Shown: positions 1 to 11,607 of the stretch, in pieces
Layout: every line of letters starts with the position of its first letter
Position numbering within the stretch: position 1 is the first letter of the stretch
NCBI GenBank assembly: GCA_029255685.2
Contig: CM055311.2
Coordinates: forward strand, 21,447,703 to 21,511,702
Direction: 5' to 3'
Length of the DNA: 64,000 nt
Source: Silene conica
Taxonomy: Eukaryota > Streptophyta > Magnoliopsida > Caryophyllales > Caryophyllaceae
The notes under the pieces: model-generated
The model's database searches: none
Told to the model about the DNA's origin: nothing
The model's input: the letters and a program-made list of their open reading frames with translations, nothing else
Made by a program: the position numbers and the translations under genes

Positions 1-924
1 TATACTTCAGTATTATTATCAGTTGATCCACGTTTATCAATAACGGGTAGCTTGCTAGATAAGTTTGACGTTATTGTCATACGGATGTCGGTGATCAACT
101 GGTCCCTATACGTCACACCTATAGGACACGTTTGAGAGATGTGAAGGTATGAAAATACAGTCACATTTATGCCGGATACGACTAAACGGTTAGTCAGAGA
201 TATTGACTATTAAATTAGTCAATGAGATGTTGAGATTATTATTTAATACAGATTAAATAATTTTAGCTAATACGGATTACATGTTTAATTCGTAAATTAA
301 ATATAAACGGTTATATTTAATTAAATATCGTATTCGCGTATTAATATAAACAGTTATATTAATTTGGGTAATTATACAATATCGTAATTTTATCAGACCA
401 TTATTAATACATCGACTGCATTAATATCTGATAACATGTGTGCGATTTATAAATAAAACCCGCGAATTATATTATTAGCAAACGGGTCGAATCACGCAAA
501 GGAATAAGGTAAGAGTGGAAAAAGCCCACCCTTACCCTATACCCGTTCGGCCGACCGTGTAGTATACAAAAGGAGAGTTATTCTCCTTTTGTGAACTACT
601 GGTTAATTCATAATCTCAAGAATTAGGGTTTTGAGAACATTCTTTTCCCAAAACTCAGATCTCACATCAAAACTCTCAAAAGCTCTCCCCATATTGCAAG
701 GCAATTGGAGAGTATTTCTAGCACACGCGGCATCGTCTCAATCAAGTCTTGGGTGCAAGTTATAGGAGGGAATTTGCTTTAATTCCTGTTCTTAGGCCTT
801 TAGCACAAGGACCAAAGGTTGTATTATTTTCATGTTTTTAATTATCTTATGACCTTTATTCACAACTGTAAAATTCGTTATAATCCTTCATGTTTTAGGG
901 CGAATACATGCTATATTCCTCACA
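1..924 (+). mobile_element. Copia LTR, 5' edge cut by window (same family as A, B, C)
   Basis: The sequence matches the LTRs of element A (20927-21927 and 28321-29321) from about 70 bases inside the LTR start, and ends in the same way (ctatattc..caca at 924). The bases beyond 924 belong to a LINE, so this is either a solo LTR or the downstream LTR of an element lying mainly outside the window. It carries the family's TATA/hairpin block at 566-592. It differs from A at many scattered positions, so it is an older copy. No target duplication can be tested because the left edge is missing. Confidence 0.9.
566..592 (+). promoter_or_regulatory. Hairpin over the LTR TATA/start region
   Basis: An 11-bp perfect inverted repeat (ACAAAAGGAGA and TCTCCTTTTGT) encloses a 5-base loop directly after the TATA-like stretch of the copia LTR. 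The same place in element A carries a stem with two different but still complementary base pairs. Confidence 0.5.
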
Positions 925-1785
925 AAAAACTACTTCCGATTTGGAATAATTAATCTTCTGACCCGATGCTCGTTCATATTTACTGATAATTTCAGCTATT
1001 GTTGAGCATTCCGATAAATTAGCTCTAGCAAAAAGTATGCTATCATCCGCGAAAAATAAATGTGACACCCTAGGCGCCTCACGACAGACCCGAGCTCCGT
1101 GAATTTTCCCCCTTTGCACCGCATTTTTAATTAAGTGTGAGAAAGCATCGCTACACAAAAGGAACAAATATGGGGAGATAGGATCACCTGACGAAGCCCT
1201 CGACTCGGCCTAACCACCCTCGAATTCTGCCCATTAATAAGAAAGGAATGAGCCACTGTCGACACACAATTCATTATCCTATTCCTCCACAAAGGCGAGA
1301 ACCCCATTTTCTTCATAACCTCATCCAAGAAAGTCCATTCCACACGATCGTAGGCCTTGCTCATGTCAAGCTTGAGAGCAATATTGCCATGTTTCCCTTC
1401 ACCACTCCGTTTCATCGCATGAAAGGTCTCGAACGCAACAATGGCATTATCAGTTATAAGGCGACCTGGCGTAAACGCACTCTGATTTTCCGAAATAAAG
1501 CCATTCAAGAGGGGTTTCAGTCGGTTAGCCATAGTCTTCGAAATAAGTTTGTAGACAACATTGCATAGGCTGATAGGGCGGAAATCTGTAACTTGTTTCG
1601 GACTTGTACACTTTGGTATAAGCACCACATTGGTTAAGTTAATATCATCAATTTGTCCACGGCCCTCCCACCAGCTTCGAACAAAATTGCATAAGTCGGG
1701 ACCAATAATGTTCCAATACTTCTGATAGAAAATGGCGTGCATACCGTCCGGTCCCGGCGCTTTATTTAGGATCAAAGCTGCTAAC
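925..1785 (-). pseudogene. L1-type LINE fragment, reverse transcriptase part
   Basis: The minus strand encodes the first half of a plant L1-type reverse transcriptase. KAPGPDG lies near the upstream end (about 1760), followed by VVLIPKC, FRPISLCN, the [14 protein letters not shown] catalytic block and SRGLRQ. The main frame runs from 1775 to about 1190. The frame then changes and continues through HLFFADDSILFARA, the catalytic FADD block, to about 925. There the LTR of the neighbouring copia element cuts it. The endonuclease domain is absent upstream, so the copy is 5' truncated. It closely resembles the LINE at 4202-6893 over the shared part, so the two belong to one family. Confidence 0.88.
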
Positions 1786-2036
1786 TTGTATATATGAAAT
1801 TGTAGTATTACAAATAAAGAGGGTTAATAATGGAGGCATTTTGGTCTCTCCCATGAAGTTACCTTGCAAATCACTCAACTACATTATTTATCATGTCTAA
1901 CTATAAGTCATTGTATCATATATTAATATATATATAACTAAAATGTCGGGGTGAGATCCGCCACTAGATGGATCTAGATTTACCATAAAATAATGACTTT
2001 GTTAAGATGTATATTTTTTAAATGATGAGTTACACT

Positions 2037-2481
2037 TAGACCTGGAAAATAATGACACGACACGTACCTCACACGAAATTAACGGGTTTGGGTTGAGGCT
2101 TAAGCCTTAATGACCCATTTATGTAAGTGGGTCAACACGAACACGACACGATATTTAATTGGGTCGGGTTTGGGTTGAGTTCTTTAAACACGAACCCGAC
2201 ACGAAATGACCTGTTTACTAAATTAATCCTAATTTATTTTATCCTCGATCACATAAATATACTTAAACTTTACAAATATAGTCATGACACGAAAACCCGA
2301 CATGAACCCGACACGAAATTAACGGGTTAGGGTTGAGGCTTGATGACCCATTTATCTATGTGGGTCAACACGAACACGACACGAAATTTAATTGGGTCGG
2401 GTTTGGGTTGGAGGTTTTGTGACCCGTTTACATGTGACACGAACACGAACCCGACACGACCCGATCTGTTTGCCAGGTCTA
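2037..2481. mobile_element. hAT-type MITE (445 bp)
   Basis: The ends are inverted copies beginning TAGACCTGG..AAA (2037 onward and the reverse complement ending at 2481). The 8 bases GTTACACT occur directly on both sides, at 2029-2036 and 2482-2489. An 8-bp target duplication with this kind of end is the hAT superfamily signature. The interior consists of repeated runs built from GACACGAAC and GGGTCGGGTTTGGG, with no long reading frame, so the element is non-autonomous. The undamaged target duplication suggests a fairly recent insertion. Confidence 0.85.
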
Positions 2482-2489
2482 GTTACACT

Positions 2490-4201
2490 TTCCATTCTTT
2501 CATTTTTTTTGCATTGTCTTAAAATTATTGCAATTGGGTGGGGGATCCGACGGAGACAAATTGATACATATTACCATATTACCATAATGTAAATTTGATA
2601 AAAACAATTGAAAATTTAAGCTAAAATTTCCGAAATTTTCAATGTCCCTTAAATCTGCCACTGCTTATACCTCTTTTTCTACTAAAAGAATAAAGTATTA
2701 TGAGTAATATTTTGATGGAAACAAAGTTTAGAGTACAAAACTGATTATGGGACTTCATTCATCACTTAAACGTTTGGTTGAGTGTTTTTTTGACATGATA
2801 TCAGAGTTAATATGACAACAGGTTCACAAGATTAAATCTTGGGAGCCCCCTTATCTAACAAATGAATTTTAGCACATGGTATTGAAGAGATTATGCATTA
2901 ACCACTCCTCAAGCTTAACATTTGAGAAGGGGTTTATTAAGATGTTAAAATATTTATTAGAGTTCAACGATCAATTTGGTTGAGACGGTCTTCTTAAGAG
3001 AAAGGCCATTCTTTTCTTATACATGGAAGTTGTATTGAGAAAAAAAATCACATTTATGAACTGCGTTGATTTTTTTATATTTCTAGAATTTCAATATAAC
3101 TATTTTTGAAAATATAAACCTGAATATGTCCTAAAGTTTATATGAAGTGATTTTGTAAAGTAGAGGAGTGCAATTGGGAAAGATCTATCCTCATTACTTT
3201 TTTTCTTTTCATTATTTTTTGTTATTTCTTAACGGTATATATTTTATTCCGAATGATTTAATGATGAATGTTTTGATAATGTCAAAATGAATTATGATTT
3301 TATACTGATGTATTATAAAAATAATAAGTAATGATGAAAACAAGTAATAAGAGAATACCGAGAATCCAACCTTTTTGCTTAATTGGGCTTAAACGTAAAC
3401 TATTTAACAAATGAACAAGGATATCGGGGGTCATTTTTTGTGCAAACTATGAAGCTAATAACTCAAATAAATATGTGAATATGATAAGCGAAGTGAGAAG
3501 AATAGAATGAATGTGATATTTTGTAATTTGATGGTCGGAGCTAAGAGAACGGAGGCGATGAAGGTAGCTTGTCGAACATCGAAAATTGGAAACTTGTACA
3601 GGAAACGACAAGTTCAATTTTCAAAAAAAAAAATAATAAAAAATTGAAATGATGACGTGGACTCATTTTTGGTAAATAGTTTGAAACCGACGTTATTTTG
3701 TTAAATAGTTTACCTTCGAACCCGAATTAATCAAAAATTCCGAGAATTCATGGGTTAACTAACGAAAGATAATTGGAGCATAGTAAACCACGAGTCGTAT
3801 AATTTGCAAATCAGATTTTAAAACCGTATACAAGAATCAAAGATCTCGAAAACAAACATATTAGGAGTTACGAGACTTACGACCTAGAGTACGTAGGATG
3901 ATCACATGTTAATAACAGACGTTTAATTGTCGCATAACTCTATCCATGCAAGAGTACTGCATGGACAACCACCTGTCACTTGTTACGTGGCTCAAGTTAA
4001 AGTTTCCCTCAAGTTATTTAAAATACAGCTGGAAAATCTTGACTATTTTTGTGTTGAAATTAACGACTTTGTTAATTAACCATCTTGTTATAAATACATG
4101 TTAATAGCACTTAAAAATTCTTTCTCAACCAAATTCTACATTTCTACTCTTTTCTAGGATTAAAATGTGATTTTATAGTTTAATTTTCCATGAGTTATAT
4201 C
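2490..4201. other. AT-rich intergenic stretch, no gene seen
   Basis: I see no coding frame with a recognisable domain here. A short segment near 2975-3000 containing GAGACGGTCTTCTTAAGAG looks like part of a common dispersed repeat, but no element ends could be fixed. A weak inverted pair built on GTAAACTATTTAACAAA occurs near 3393-3412 and 3693-3712 and could be a decayed MITE. Confidence 0.5.
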
Positions 4202-4235
4202 TTTTTTTTTTTTTTAAAGGAAAACGAAACTTATA

Positions 4236-4784
4236 TTAAATCAAATCGAGCTCCGCTAAACTAAGAACGGAGCTCGGAAAATCAGATACAAAGATTTGTT
4301 CATCCCCGTCAATTTCACAAATCCTAGCACATAAGTGAGCCACCGTATTACCATTACGTCGAACATGACTAAACCCTCGACAAGTTACATTGGATGCGAG
4401 ATAGACAATTTCCTGGAGACTAAGGGGACTGCGCATAGTGTTGTGCTTATACACTGCCCGAACCACATTAAGAGCATCCGACTCGAGCCTAACTTGCATC
4501 AGAGCGTGGGTATGAGCCAGTTCCAGACCAAACGCCAATGTTTTTGCCTCGACAATCTCCGCAGTCCACCCCGCTTTGATCCTCCGACATACTGCTAAGA
4601 CCACACGCCCGTGCCAGTCCCTCGCGACTGCCCCCCGCCCCACTAACCCATCCTCCATCACTGCCGCGTCAGTGTTAACCTTAAACACTCCTTCCTCCGG
4701 TGCAGTCCAACCCGCTGTACCCACATCAATGTCATCTCTGGGCACCCCTCCTACCCTCTTCATGTATCCTCCATACTCCTGCAC
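4236..4784 (-). pseudogene. LINE RNase H domain (RVT_3 type)
   Basis: The frame encodes about 180 residues with VNTDAAV near residue 38, GRGAVARDWHGRV, an EIVEAKTLAFGLELA block, LESDALNVV and a final HVRRNGNTVAHLCAR. These hold the D, E, D and H expected of the plant RVT_3 RNase H fold. It lies directly downstream of the zf-RVT region on the same strand and just before the poly(A) tail, so it is the LINE C-terminal domain and not a separate host gene. Confidence 0.85.
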
Positions 4785-4968
4785 CAGGCCAGCCTCATAA
4801 ACCCCAGAATCACCACCTCTGGCCGTCGTGGTTCCTCCTCAAAAAGTCGGGAATTGTGTATAGTCCATATCGCCCAAACCATGGCCAAGAAATTGCCTCG
4901 CTCCACGCCATGTAAAGACCCAATACCAAACAACAGTCAGTTTGTAAAAGAAGTCACATGAGCAATAT

Positions 4969-6065
4969 TCACCTTATCCCGCACTCACTCATATTCCACA
5001 AGTCACGGGCCCAAGGACAGAGGAAGAGAGCATGGAGCTCGGACTCGTGTTCCGTACTACAGAACTGGCAGTTGCTATTTGGACAACAATGTCTGTGGTT
5101 TAGGTTTGCCCGGACCGCGAGGGTACCGTTACAAGCTCGCCATAGGAAGTGGATAAGCTTTGGGGGCACGGGAAGGTTCCATAGCCGTTTCCACAGACCG
5201 GTATCACCATTCTGGCCGCCTGTACCATGCTCACCAATATGAGGGCCCATTCCTAGCCAATAGCCCGACTTCACTGAGTAAACTCCATCTCTACTCGGCC
5301 ACCAATACAAAATATCAGATGGGAGGCTCTTATTCAGAGGGATTTGGTGAATCAGGTGTCTTTCTTCCTCTGTCAAAATGGTTTGCATCAGCGCATCATT
5401 CCAAACGCCCCACTCTTTGTCGATAAGCTCAGTAACACGCATACCAGGATCCACTACAATATTTGGGTTTGGACAGCGAGCTCCTCCTACTCTGGGTAAC
5501 CACTGATCTTCCCACACACCAATGGATTCCCCGTTACTCACCCGCCATTGGAGTCCTTCTTTGAGAAGTGACTTCGCTCCCCATAAGCTTCTCCACACGT
5601 AGCTAGGATCATGTCCCCTTCGAGCATCAATAATAGAGCAGGATTTAAAATACCGCGCTTTCATTACTTGCCCCGCCAATGTCTCCGGATTCATTAAGAG
5701 CCTCCAAACTTGTTTCGCCAAGAGCGCTTGATTGAACACACGAAGATTACGAAATCCCATTCCCCCCAAATTCTTAGGTAGGCAGATTTTATCCAGCGCC
5801 ACCAATAAATTTTCCTTTGGCTCTCGGTCGAACCCCACCAAAAACAGGCCATAGTCATGTGTAATTCATCAATAATACTCTCCGGTAAAGCAAAGAGACT
5901 CATCATATAAGTCGGGATGGCTTGTGCAACGGCTTTGATTAAAATTTCCTTCCCCGGTTTAGAAAGTAACTTCTCCTTCCACCCTTGAACTTTCTTCCAG
6001 ATTCTCTCCTTAAGACACGCAAACACCGCTTTTTTCGACCGACCTATGATAGTAGGAATACCCAA
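4969..6065 (-). pseudogene. LINE connection and zf-RVT region
   Basis: The upper frame (6065-5694) carries the GIPTIIGRSKK..W region and LLSKPGKEILIKAVAQAIP, typical of the thumb and connection of plant L1 polyproteins. The frame then shifts near 5810. The lower frame (5841-4969) carries the LPKNLGGMGFRNL block, a WRVSNGESIGVWEDQWLP block and the zf-RVT signature, with CNGTLAVRANLNHRHCC..CQFC and an H..LFLCPWA end. The zinc-binding cysteines and histidine are present. Confidence 0.85.
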
Positions 6066-6086
6066 ATATTTCTCATGTCGTTCTAC

Positions 6087-6893
6087 CTATCGGACTCCCA
6101 AGGCAGCAGTAAGGTATAATCTCGCGTTGATAGACACTTTTTTGCTAAACACCACTTCCGATTTGGAATAATTAATTTTCTGTCCCGATGCTCTTTCATA
6201 TTTACCGTCAGCTATTGTTGAGCATTCCGATAGATTGGCTCTAGCAAAGAGGATGCTATCGTCCGCGAAAAATAAATGGGAAATCCTAGGAGCACCACGA
6301 CACACCCGTGCTCCATGGAGTTTCCCCTGTTCACAACTTCCTTAATTAAGTACGAGAACGCATCACCACAGATAAGAAATAAATAAGGCGAGATAGGGTC
6401 TCCTTGTCGAAGCCCTCGACTTGGACGCACCACTCTCGACAATTTCCCATTAATAAGCACCGAGTGAGCAACGGTCGAAACACAAGTCATCACCCGGTTA
6501 CGCCATCCCGATGAGAAACCCATCTTCTTCATAACCTCATTCCAAAAAAACTCATTCCACCCGATCGTACGCCTTACTCATATCCAATTTGAGAGCAATA
6601 TTCCCATGCCTCCCTTCACCTCTTCGTTTCATCGCATGAAACGCCTCAAACGCAATTAAAGCGTTATCGGTAATGAGTCTTCCCGGCATAAAAGCGCTCT
6701 GATTCTCCAATATAAACTGATTTAACTAAGGTTTGAGTCTGTTCGCCAGGGTCTTCGATATGAGTTTATACACAATGTTGCAGAGGCTAATAGGCCGGAA
6801 TTCTGTAATTTTTTTTGGCTCAGCACATTTTGGAATTAAAACAATGTTGGGTACATTAATATTGTCAATCAGTGCTCTACCCTCCCACCAATT
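6087..6893 (-). pseudogene. LINE reverse transcriptase region
   Basis: The minus strand shows, in order, VLIPKC, FRPISLCNIVYKLISKT, an [14 protein letters not shown] block, [29 protein letters not shown] and HLFFADDSILFARA. These are blocks 1-5 of a non-LTR reverse transcriptase, including both catalytic parts (the D of KLDMSKAYD and FADD). The blocks lie in at least three frames, with one stop after LANRLKP and frame changes near 6530 and 6300, so no intact enzyme is encoded. Confidence 0.85.
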
Positions 6894-7649
6894 ACATTAA
6901 TTGTCATTATAATGCGCATATAGTCTTACTTGTGACTGTTACAAGCTTGTGACGTCTCAAAGTGCTTTTCCCATTTGTTCATCCACTTGATCTTTTACCT
7001 GCTTTTTGTGAGAGATTACAAACTTACGACGTAATAATATCGTCACAAATGAGAATTTTGTGAACTGTGACAATGCAAATGATACGCTCTCTTAAAACAC
7101 AATTAAAAAATCAGCATGATATGTTAATACAAATATAAATATTGTAACACAGGTTTATTAAAGACAATCTTTAAAAATCAATTATAAAATTAGTTTCATG
7201 ATTATACCATGAGATAAATAAAACCTATATTTATAATTTATAATAATGTTATTACATTTGAATTTTTAATATATACTGTAGAACAGTAAAAAATGTCCTA
7301 CAACTACAAGTAATACAATGATGTATTACGTTGTTACCTTGTGAATTCACACAATTTTTTCTGCTTGCGACAAAAATATCCTTTTATTATTAAAACTTAA
7401 TGAATAAAGAGTACACAGTTGAATAGATAAAGGTTATAAGCGCAAAAATTTTAGAGTAACAACGTCTCAATATTGTTATTGAGAGATTTTAAAGGGGTCG
7501 TTTGATTCAAACATTGTTTTTTGCCCGGTATAAATAAAATGTATTACAGTAAATTCGCCCTAGTGGCTAGCTGATGAGTCACTTTGTTAAATTTCCTAGG
7601 AATAAAAGAAAAACTAAGACAATGAAAATAACAAAATAACAATTTATAA
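6894..7649. other. AT-rich spacer with a possible MITE remnant
   Basis: No coding frame is supported. The part at about 6925-7080 has GTGAC-rich stretches in both orientations (near 6930-6955 and 7045-7075), as in decayed MITEs, but I could not define ends or a target duplication. Confidence 0.4.
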
Positions 7650-8743
7650 TCCTCTAAAACGCCCTTAAGCAAATGGTCCCTTGCCTCAGTCCCGCTTATC
7701 TGAGAGATCAAGCTCAAGCAATCGGAAAAAATGATATCGAGAGGTGCATTGGACTTGAGTGTGGAAGCATCAAAAGGCAGTTTATGACATTTATTAATTT
7801 TGCAAGCATGACAAAAATCGAAACTAGAAGTAGAAAATGAGAGATTGAAAGTTTTACTAAGGAAAGAAAAAACATGTGACGAAGGATGTCCGAGGCGGTG
7901 ATGTCATAGCAACGCCGAGGATGAAGTATGAGAAGCTAGAAGGGCTTGTGGCGAAGCCGGATTCCAGGAATAAATGCTACACTCAAGTTTGCCGTGGAGA
8001 TATCCTTAAAAAAGAAATGAGTAGGTGAGAATTCAGTAGTTGCATTATTATCAGTACGTACAAAATTGAGAGACGGATAGAATGTTGCGGGATATAGTAA
8101 GAACATGTAAGACATTACGAAAGTAAAGAGTAGAAGTATTAAAGAAATGTTAAAAGAACGACCTATATTGTTGATGGGAAGGGAAGATCCATCACCAATG
8201 ATAACATTATCGGGGCCATATTATATGGTTATTAAGGAACCCTCTGTCTGCCAATACTTTGGCTACAAAGGTCACACCTTTTTCAACTGTAGGAACTTCA
8301 AAAAGGCCCATCCCAGCGTCACCATTAACCCATACGAGGTGGAGGAGAGGGTAGTCCAGGCTTCACAAGAGGTGGTGGATTCGGTTACGAGAGGCGCTAT
8401 GGTGCTGCCAAGGGTGCCAACTAAGGAGGCGAGGAGGAGACGGTCTTGACGAGACCATGTGGTGTGGGCTGGTTTAGTGATGGTGCGACCGTCGACAACA
8501 GTGGTGAGGGTCGGGCATGGTTTCGAGCCATCAAGGAAAGGAAATAGAGCGAGTCCTTTCAGGAACGAGCGGATTTGAAAGGACCATTGTACGTAGTTTG
8601 TGGCGGTTAAGATTTTGCATTGTGATAGGTTAACGAAAATGATCGGGGTGTCGGGTTGGGCGTTGTTAGGGACAACAATAGCGTGTTGGTTTGCCATGAG
8701 GAAGACGAGGATCGATGCCGAAAAATTTAGCTCGATGATACCA
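7650..8743 (-). mobile_element. Worn Ty1/copia remnant (gag, protease and pre-integrase parts)
   Basis: The minus strand starts with a degenerate primer-site-like sequence (8730-8743). It continues with a copia gag N-terminus opening at 8697 (ATNYVQWSFQIRSFLKGLALF, then CEAWTTL). Shortened protease/pre-integrase parts follow (NVIIGDGSSLPI near 8200, CHACKINKCHKLPF near 7800). The copy is internally shortened and broken in several places, and looks old. The gag type differs from that of elements A, B and C, so it is a separate copia lineage. Confidence 0.72.
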
Positions 8744-8990
8744 TATAAAGGAAGAGCATTGGAAAGAACGTTTATTGTTGTATTGATGTATTTGCAACGA
8801 TATACAAGAGTTTATATACAGTACAATAACATATTCTAAGCCTATAAATAAACAACTAACTTAGGATAGACAAGGAAAGGAAGAATTAGAAAGATAATAT
8901 TTTAGAATATTTTTAGCAAGGATTACTTTCATTCCTTAATACTTAAGATAAATAATACCCGTCTTAAATGAAAATTTGTGAAATAAAACA
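8744..8990 (-). mobile_element. Probable LTR remnant of the worn copia copy
   Basis: This AT-rich stretch lies immediately upstream (in the element's sense) of the degenerate primer-binding site, where the 5' LTR belongs. The outer boundary near 8990 is a guess, because no matching second LTR is present in the window. Confidence 0.35.
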
Positions 8991-9047
8991 GTATTTTACC
9001 TTTTTATTATAAAACGAATATCGAGAATTAATATCTCTTTCAGCATA

Positions 9048-9053
9048 CACGTG
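9048..9053. promoter_or_regulatory. G-box / ABRE-like CACGTG
   Basis: The context ACACGTGGGA fits the plant G-box and ABA-response core. It lies about 70 bases upstream of the TATA box of the LURP-one-related gene. A role in regulating that gene is inferred from position only. Confidence 0.45.
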
Positions 9054-9120
9054 GGACTTTCCTTTTGGTAGTTGATTGTCGGTACCCACAGAGTGTCAAT
9101 AAAGTCCTACCAATCTCATC

Positions 9121-9128
9121 TATAAATA
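9121..9128 (+). promoter_or_regulatory. TATA box of the LURP-one-related gene
   Basis: TATAAATA lies 120 bases before the start codon. A start site near 9150, in the CA-rich stretch, would give a leader of about 90 bases that is rich in A and C, as is common in plant genes. Confidence 0.6.
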
Positions 9129-9240
9129 TTCATCCGCTACTTCATTCTACACTTCACAAATCAAACACAAATATTTCAAACCGACACAAGAAACAACACA
9201 AAAGTTAAAAAAAAAACAAGAGAGATAGAAATTTGTAAGA

Positions 9241-11300
9241 ATGGTATTGTTCGTGAAATCTGCATCATGTAGGAGAGTTAGTAATGAAGAATTAAACGAG
9301 AATAATAAGTATTTGGAATATTATTATAAGGGATCATCAGATGACGATAAAAATGTTGATCCAAGTATAATATTAACTGTATGGAGAAAATCACTATTGG
9401 TGAGTTGTAGTGGATTTACCGTGATTGATTGTAAGGGTAATTTAGTGTACAGAGTTGATAATTACTGTGGTCGACCTGGTGAAATTGTTCTTATGGATGC
9501 TTCTGGTCATTCTCTTCTTACTCTGCGTCGTCACAAGGTAATTTTATTTATCTTATTCATTTTTTTTATTCTCTGATTTCTCTATGGTAAACATGAACTC
9601 TTGTTCGCAGGAGCGAACTTAAAATTAAATATTTGGGGTAGTATAAAAAATTTAAAAATTAAATATGCATATAATGGGAATCGAACCCAAGAACAATGAG
9701 TAACAATTTAAAGCCTTTACTACTATACCACTAAATCTTTATTGTCCATTAAAGAGTATTGTCCATTAAAGAGTATAACATGTACTTATTTACTTTTCAG
9801 CAATTTTTGAGTAGCAAAATTCCGTCTTCTAAACCATTTTTTTAAGTTTGGAGTAGCGAAACCACCCCTTGCTACAAGGTGGGTTCGCCTATGTTCTTTT
9901 TTGTATGTATACTACTATACCATCCGTTATTCCGTTCTAATACCAACTTTGCTCGAGTAGGACCTGGATTACAAAGATGATATCGAGTCCTTTGGTTATA
10001 TTATATACTTCCTCCATTTTAATCCAAATACCCATTATGCTTTTTGTACACTATTCACCAATCAACTTTCAATCTCAATTTTCTCTCAATACATAAAAAA
10101 AAAATTTTTCACGTGGGGTCTTGTTTAATTCGTCTTTACGAGTATATTGAAAATATATAACTTTTATAATTTTTACAAATACGTAGTTAAAGATATGAAG
10201 CACGCAACACTTGCGTTGGCAAACGTGAATAAAGCATAATGGGTATTTGGATTAAAATGGAGGAAGTATATAATAACCGTTAGTTTGTAGTTTAGTTATA
10301 TTTAACCATTTTAATTTTAAGACGGATATTCATACACTTGAATAAATGGTAATCCGTAGCCGGAAAGGAAGCTTCCTATGATAAGTCCCGTGAATTAGCC
10401 AAATCCCATGTGAAGTTAGGCCCCCCGCCCAATTTTTAAGAGACGGACAATTAATTGTACGCGCCTACACGGTCAACTTTGGTAAACTAGAAAAATCGAA
10501 AATTTAAAAAATAATGTTGAAAAACTTTTTAATATGTAGTGGGCTACTGTCCTTGTTAGCTCTTTAGTTCTGCTACTGCACATACATGTTACATGTACTG
10601 ACTTAAAGCTGAAACGAACTGAGCCGAATTAATTAGAATAAAGTTTAATTGAACTAAATTGAGTGGAACTAACGATGAAATGAATTTAGTTAAATTAAAA
10701 GTTAATTTTGTGAAGAGATTAACCGAACATAATTGAGTTAAAATAAAATTAACGAAATACAAGCAAGTAACATTAAAAGAAGCTGAAATTAAGTAAAAAA
10801 GAACACGGTCCTAAATTATGTATGTGTTTGTATCAATCAATGATTATTGTACCTATAGTTTGACGTCTAAAGTAAAATGGTTTGTAATTGAGCAGAAAAT
10901 GACGCTAGGCAATGATTGGGGTATTTACAAAGGCGAAGAAAGTGACCCAACTAAGAAGAAAAGCCATAAGAAACAGGCAATGATCGGGTATATAAAGAAG
11001 AACCTTACGTTACTACAAGGGAATTCAAATGTAGTTGCACAAGTATACTTAGGACCATCATCATCATCATCATCATCAAGGAAGAAGCCTACATATGTGA
11101 TTGAAGGGTCTTACAACGAAAGGTGTTGTAAAGTTTTCGATAAGTCGTCTAAGACAATGGTGGCTGAGATCAAGAAGAAGGAAGCCGTTAATGGAGGTGC
11201 TTCATTTGGGTTGGATGTTTTCCATTTGGTGGTGATGCCGGGGTTTGATGCCGGATTCGCCATGGCTCTGCTTTTGCTGTTAGACCAGATGTATAGCTAA
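9241..11300 (+). CDS. LURP-one-related (LOR) protein, two exons
   Basis: Two exons, 9241-9537 and 10896-11300, give 233 residues. The donor is AAG|GTAATT and the acceptor is GAGCAG|AAA; both are phase 0. The protein matches the LOR family (PF04525, tubby C-terminal-like fold). Residues 45-75 hold LTVWRKSLLV, FTVIDCKGNLVYRVDNY follows, and GEIVLMDASGHSLLTLRR closes exon 1. Exon 2 has DWGIYKGEE and ends in DVFHLVVMPGFDAGFAMALLLLLDQM, the usual LOR C-terminus. The ATG is the first after the TATA box and leader. Arabidopsis LURP1 takes part in defence against downy mildew, but most family members have no known biochemical role. A run of seven serines (about residues 154-160) and a Lys-rich stretch (119-125) lie in a variable loop. 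The hydrophobic end is a core element of the fold, not a membrane anchor. No frame damage is seen. It is the only host gene I support in the window. Confidence 0.9.
9608..9895 (-). repeat. SINE-like or small inverted-end repeat in the LOR intron
   Basis: On the minus strand an A-box-like stretch (around 9733-9713, GTGGTATAGTAGTAAAGG) is followed at tRNA-like spacing by a good B box (9688-9676, GGGTTCGATTCCC). The ends of the wider segment show weak inversion (GCGAACTT near 9613, GGGTTCGCC near 9882). A tRNA-derived SINE head is the simplest reading. Boundaries are uncertain and no target duplication was proven. Confidence 0.4.
10008..10266. mobile_element. Stowaway MITE (259 bp) in the LOR intron
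   Basis: The ends at 10008-10041 and 10233-10266 are perfect 34-bp inverted repeats beginning CTTCCTCCATTTTAATCC. A TA dinucleotide flanks each side (10006-10007, 10267-10268). TA target duplication with a CTxCCTCC-type end is the Stowaway (Tc1/mariner) signature. There is no coding frame. The perfect arms suggest recent insertion. It lies more than 600 bases from either splice site. Confidence 0.9.
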
Positions 11301-11572
11301 TGCTTTATTTAGATGTATGTAAAATGTATGTATGTATGTATTTATATGTTCAACCCCTCTTGGTTTTGTTTTTTTAAATGCCAAGACGAGGGTTTTAATC
11401 CCTTTTCTTTGATGAAAAGGTTGATTATTATCTTGCTGAATAGGTTTCACTTCAATGCTTTCTTTATACTTTTCAAATTTCTTTTTAAATTATTTGTCAA
11501 GTGTAAAACAATTTTAATGGATTGAAACAAAGTTGGTTGAATGCATGCTTGGTCTCTGTCACTCCTTTTTCT

Positions 11573-11607
<35 letters not shown>

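Larger units (their letters stand above)
4202..6893 (-). mobile_element. 5'-truncated L1-type LINE
   Basis: On the minus strand the element runs from reverse transcriptase (about 6893) through the connection region and a zinc-binding zf-RVT region to an RNase H domain. It ends in a poly(A) tail, seen as a T run at 4202-4215. There is no endonuclease domain, so the 5' end was lost, as is usual for LINE copies. The reading frame is broken at several places. No clear target duplication was found. The family is the same as the fragment at 925-1785. Confidence 0.9.

Noticed and set aside
4236-4784. Possible host RNase H-like gene
   Set aside because: Strand, order and the adjacent poly(A) run show it is the C-terminal domain of the LINE at 4202-6893.
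8147-8449. Plus-strand frame with a zinc-knuckle-like CQYFGYKGHTFFNC
   Set aside because: It overlaps a convincing copia gag/protease remnant read on the minus strand, lacks one of the knuckle cysteines and has no gag context, so it is taken as chance.
9676-9733. tRNA gene
   Set aside because: A and B boxes are present but the acceptor and D arms do not form a cloverleaf; a SINE head is more likely.
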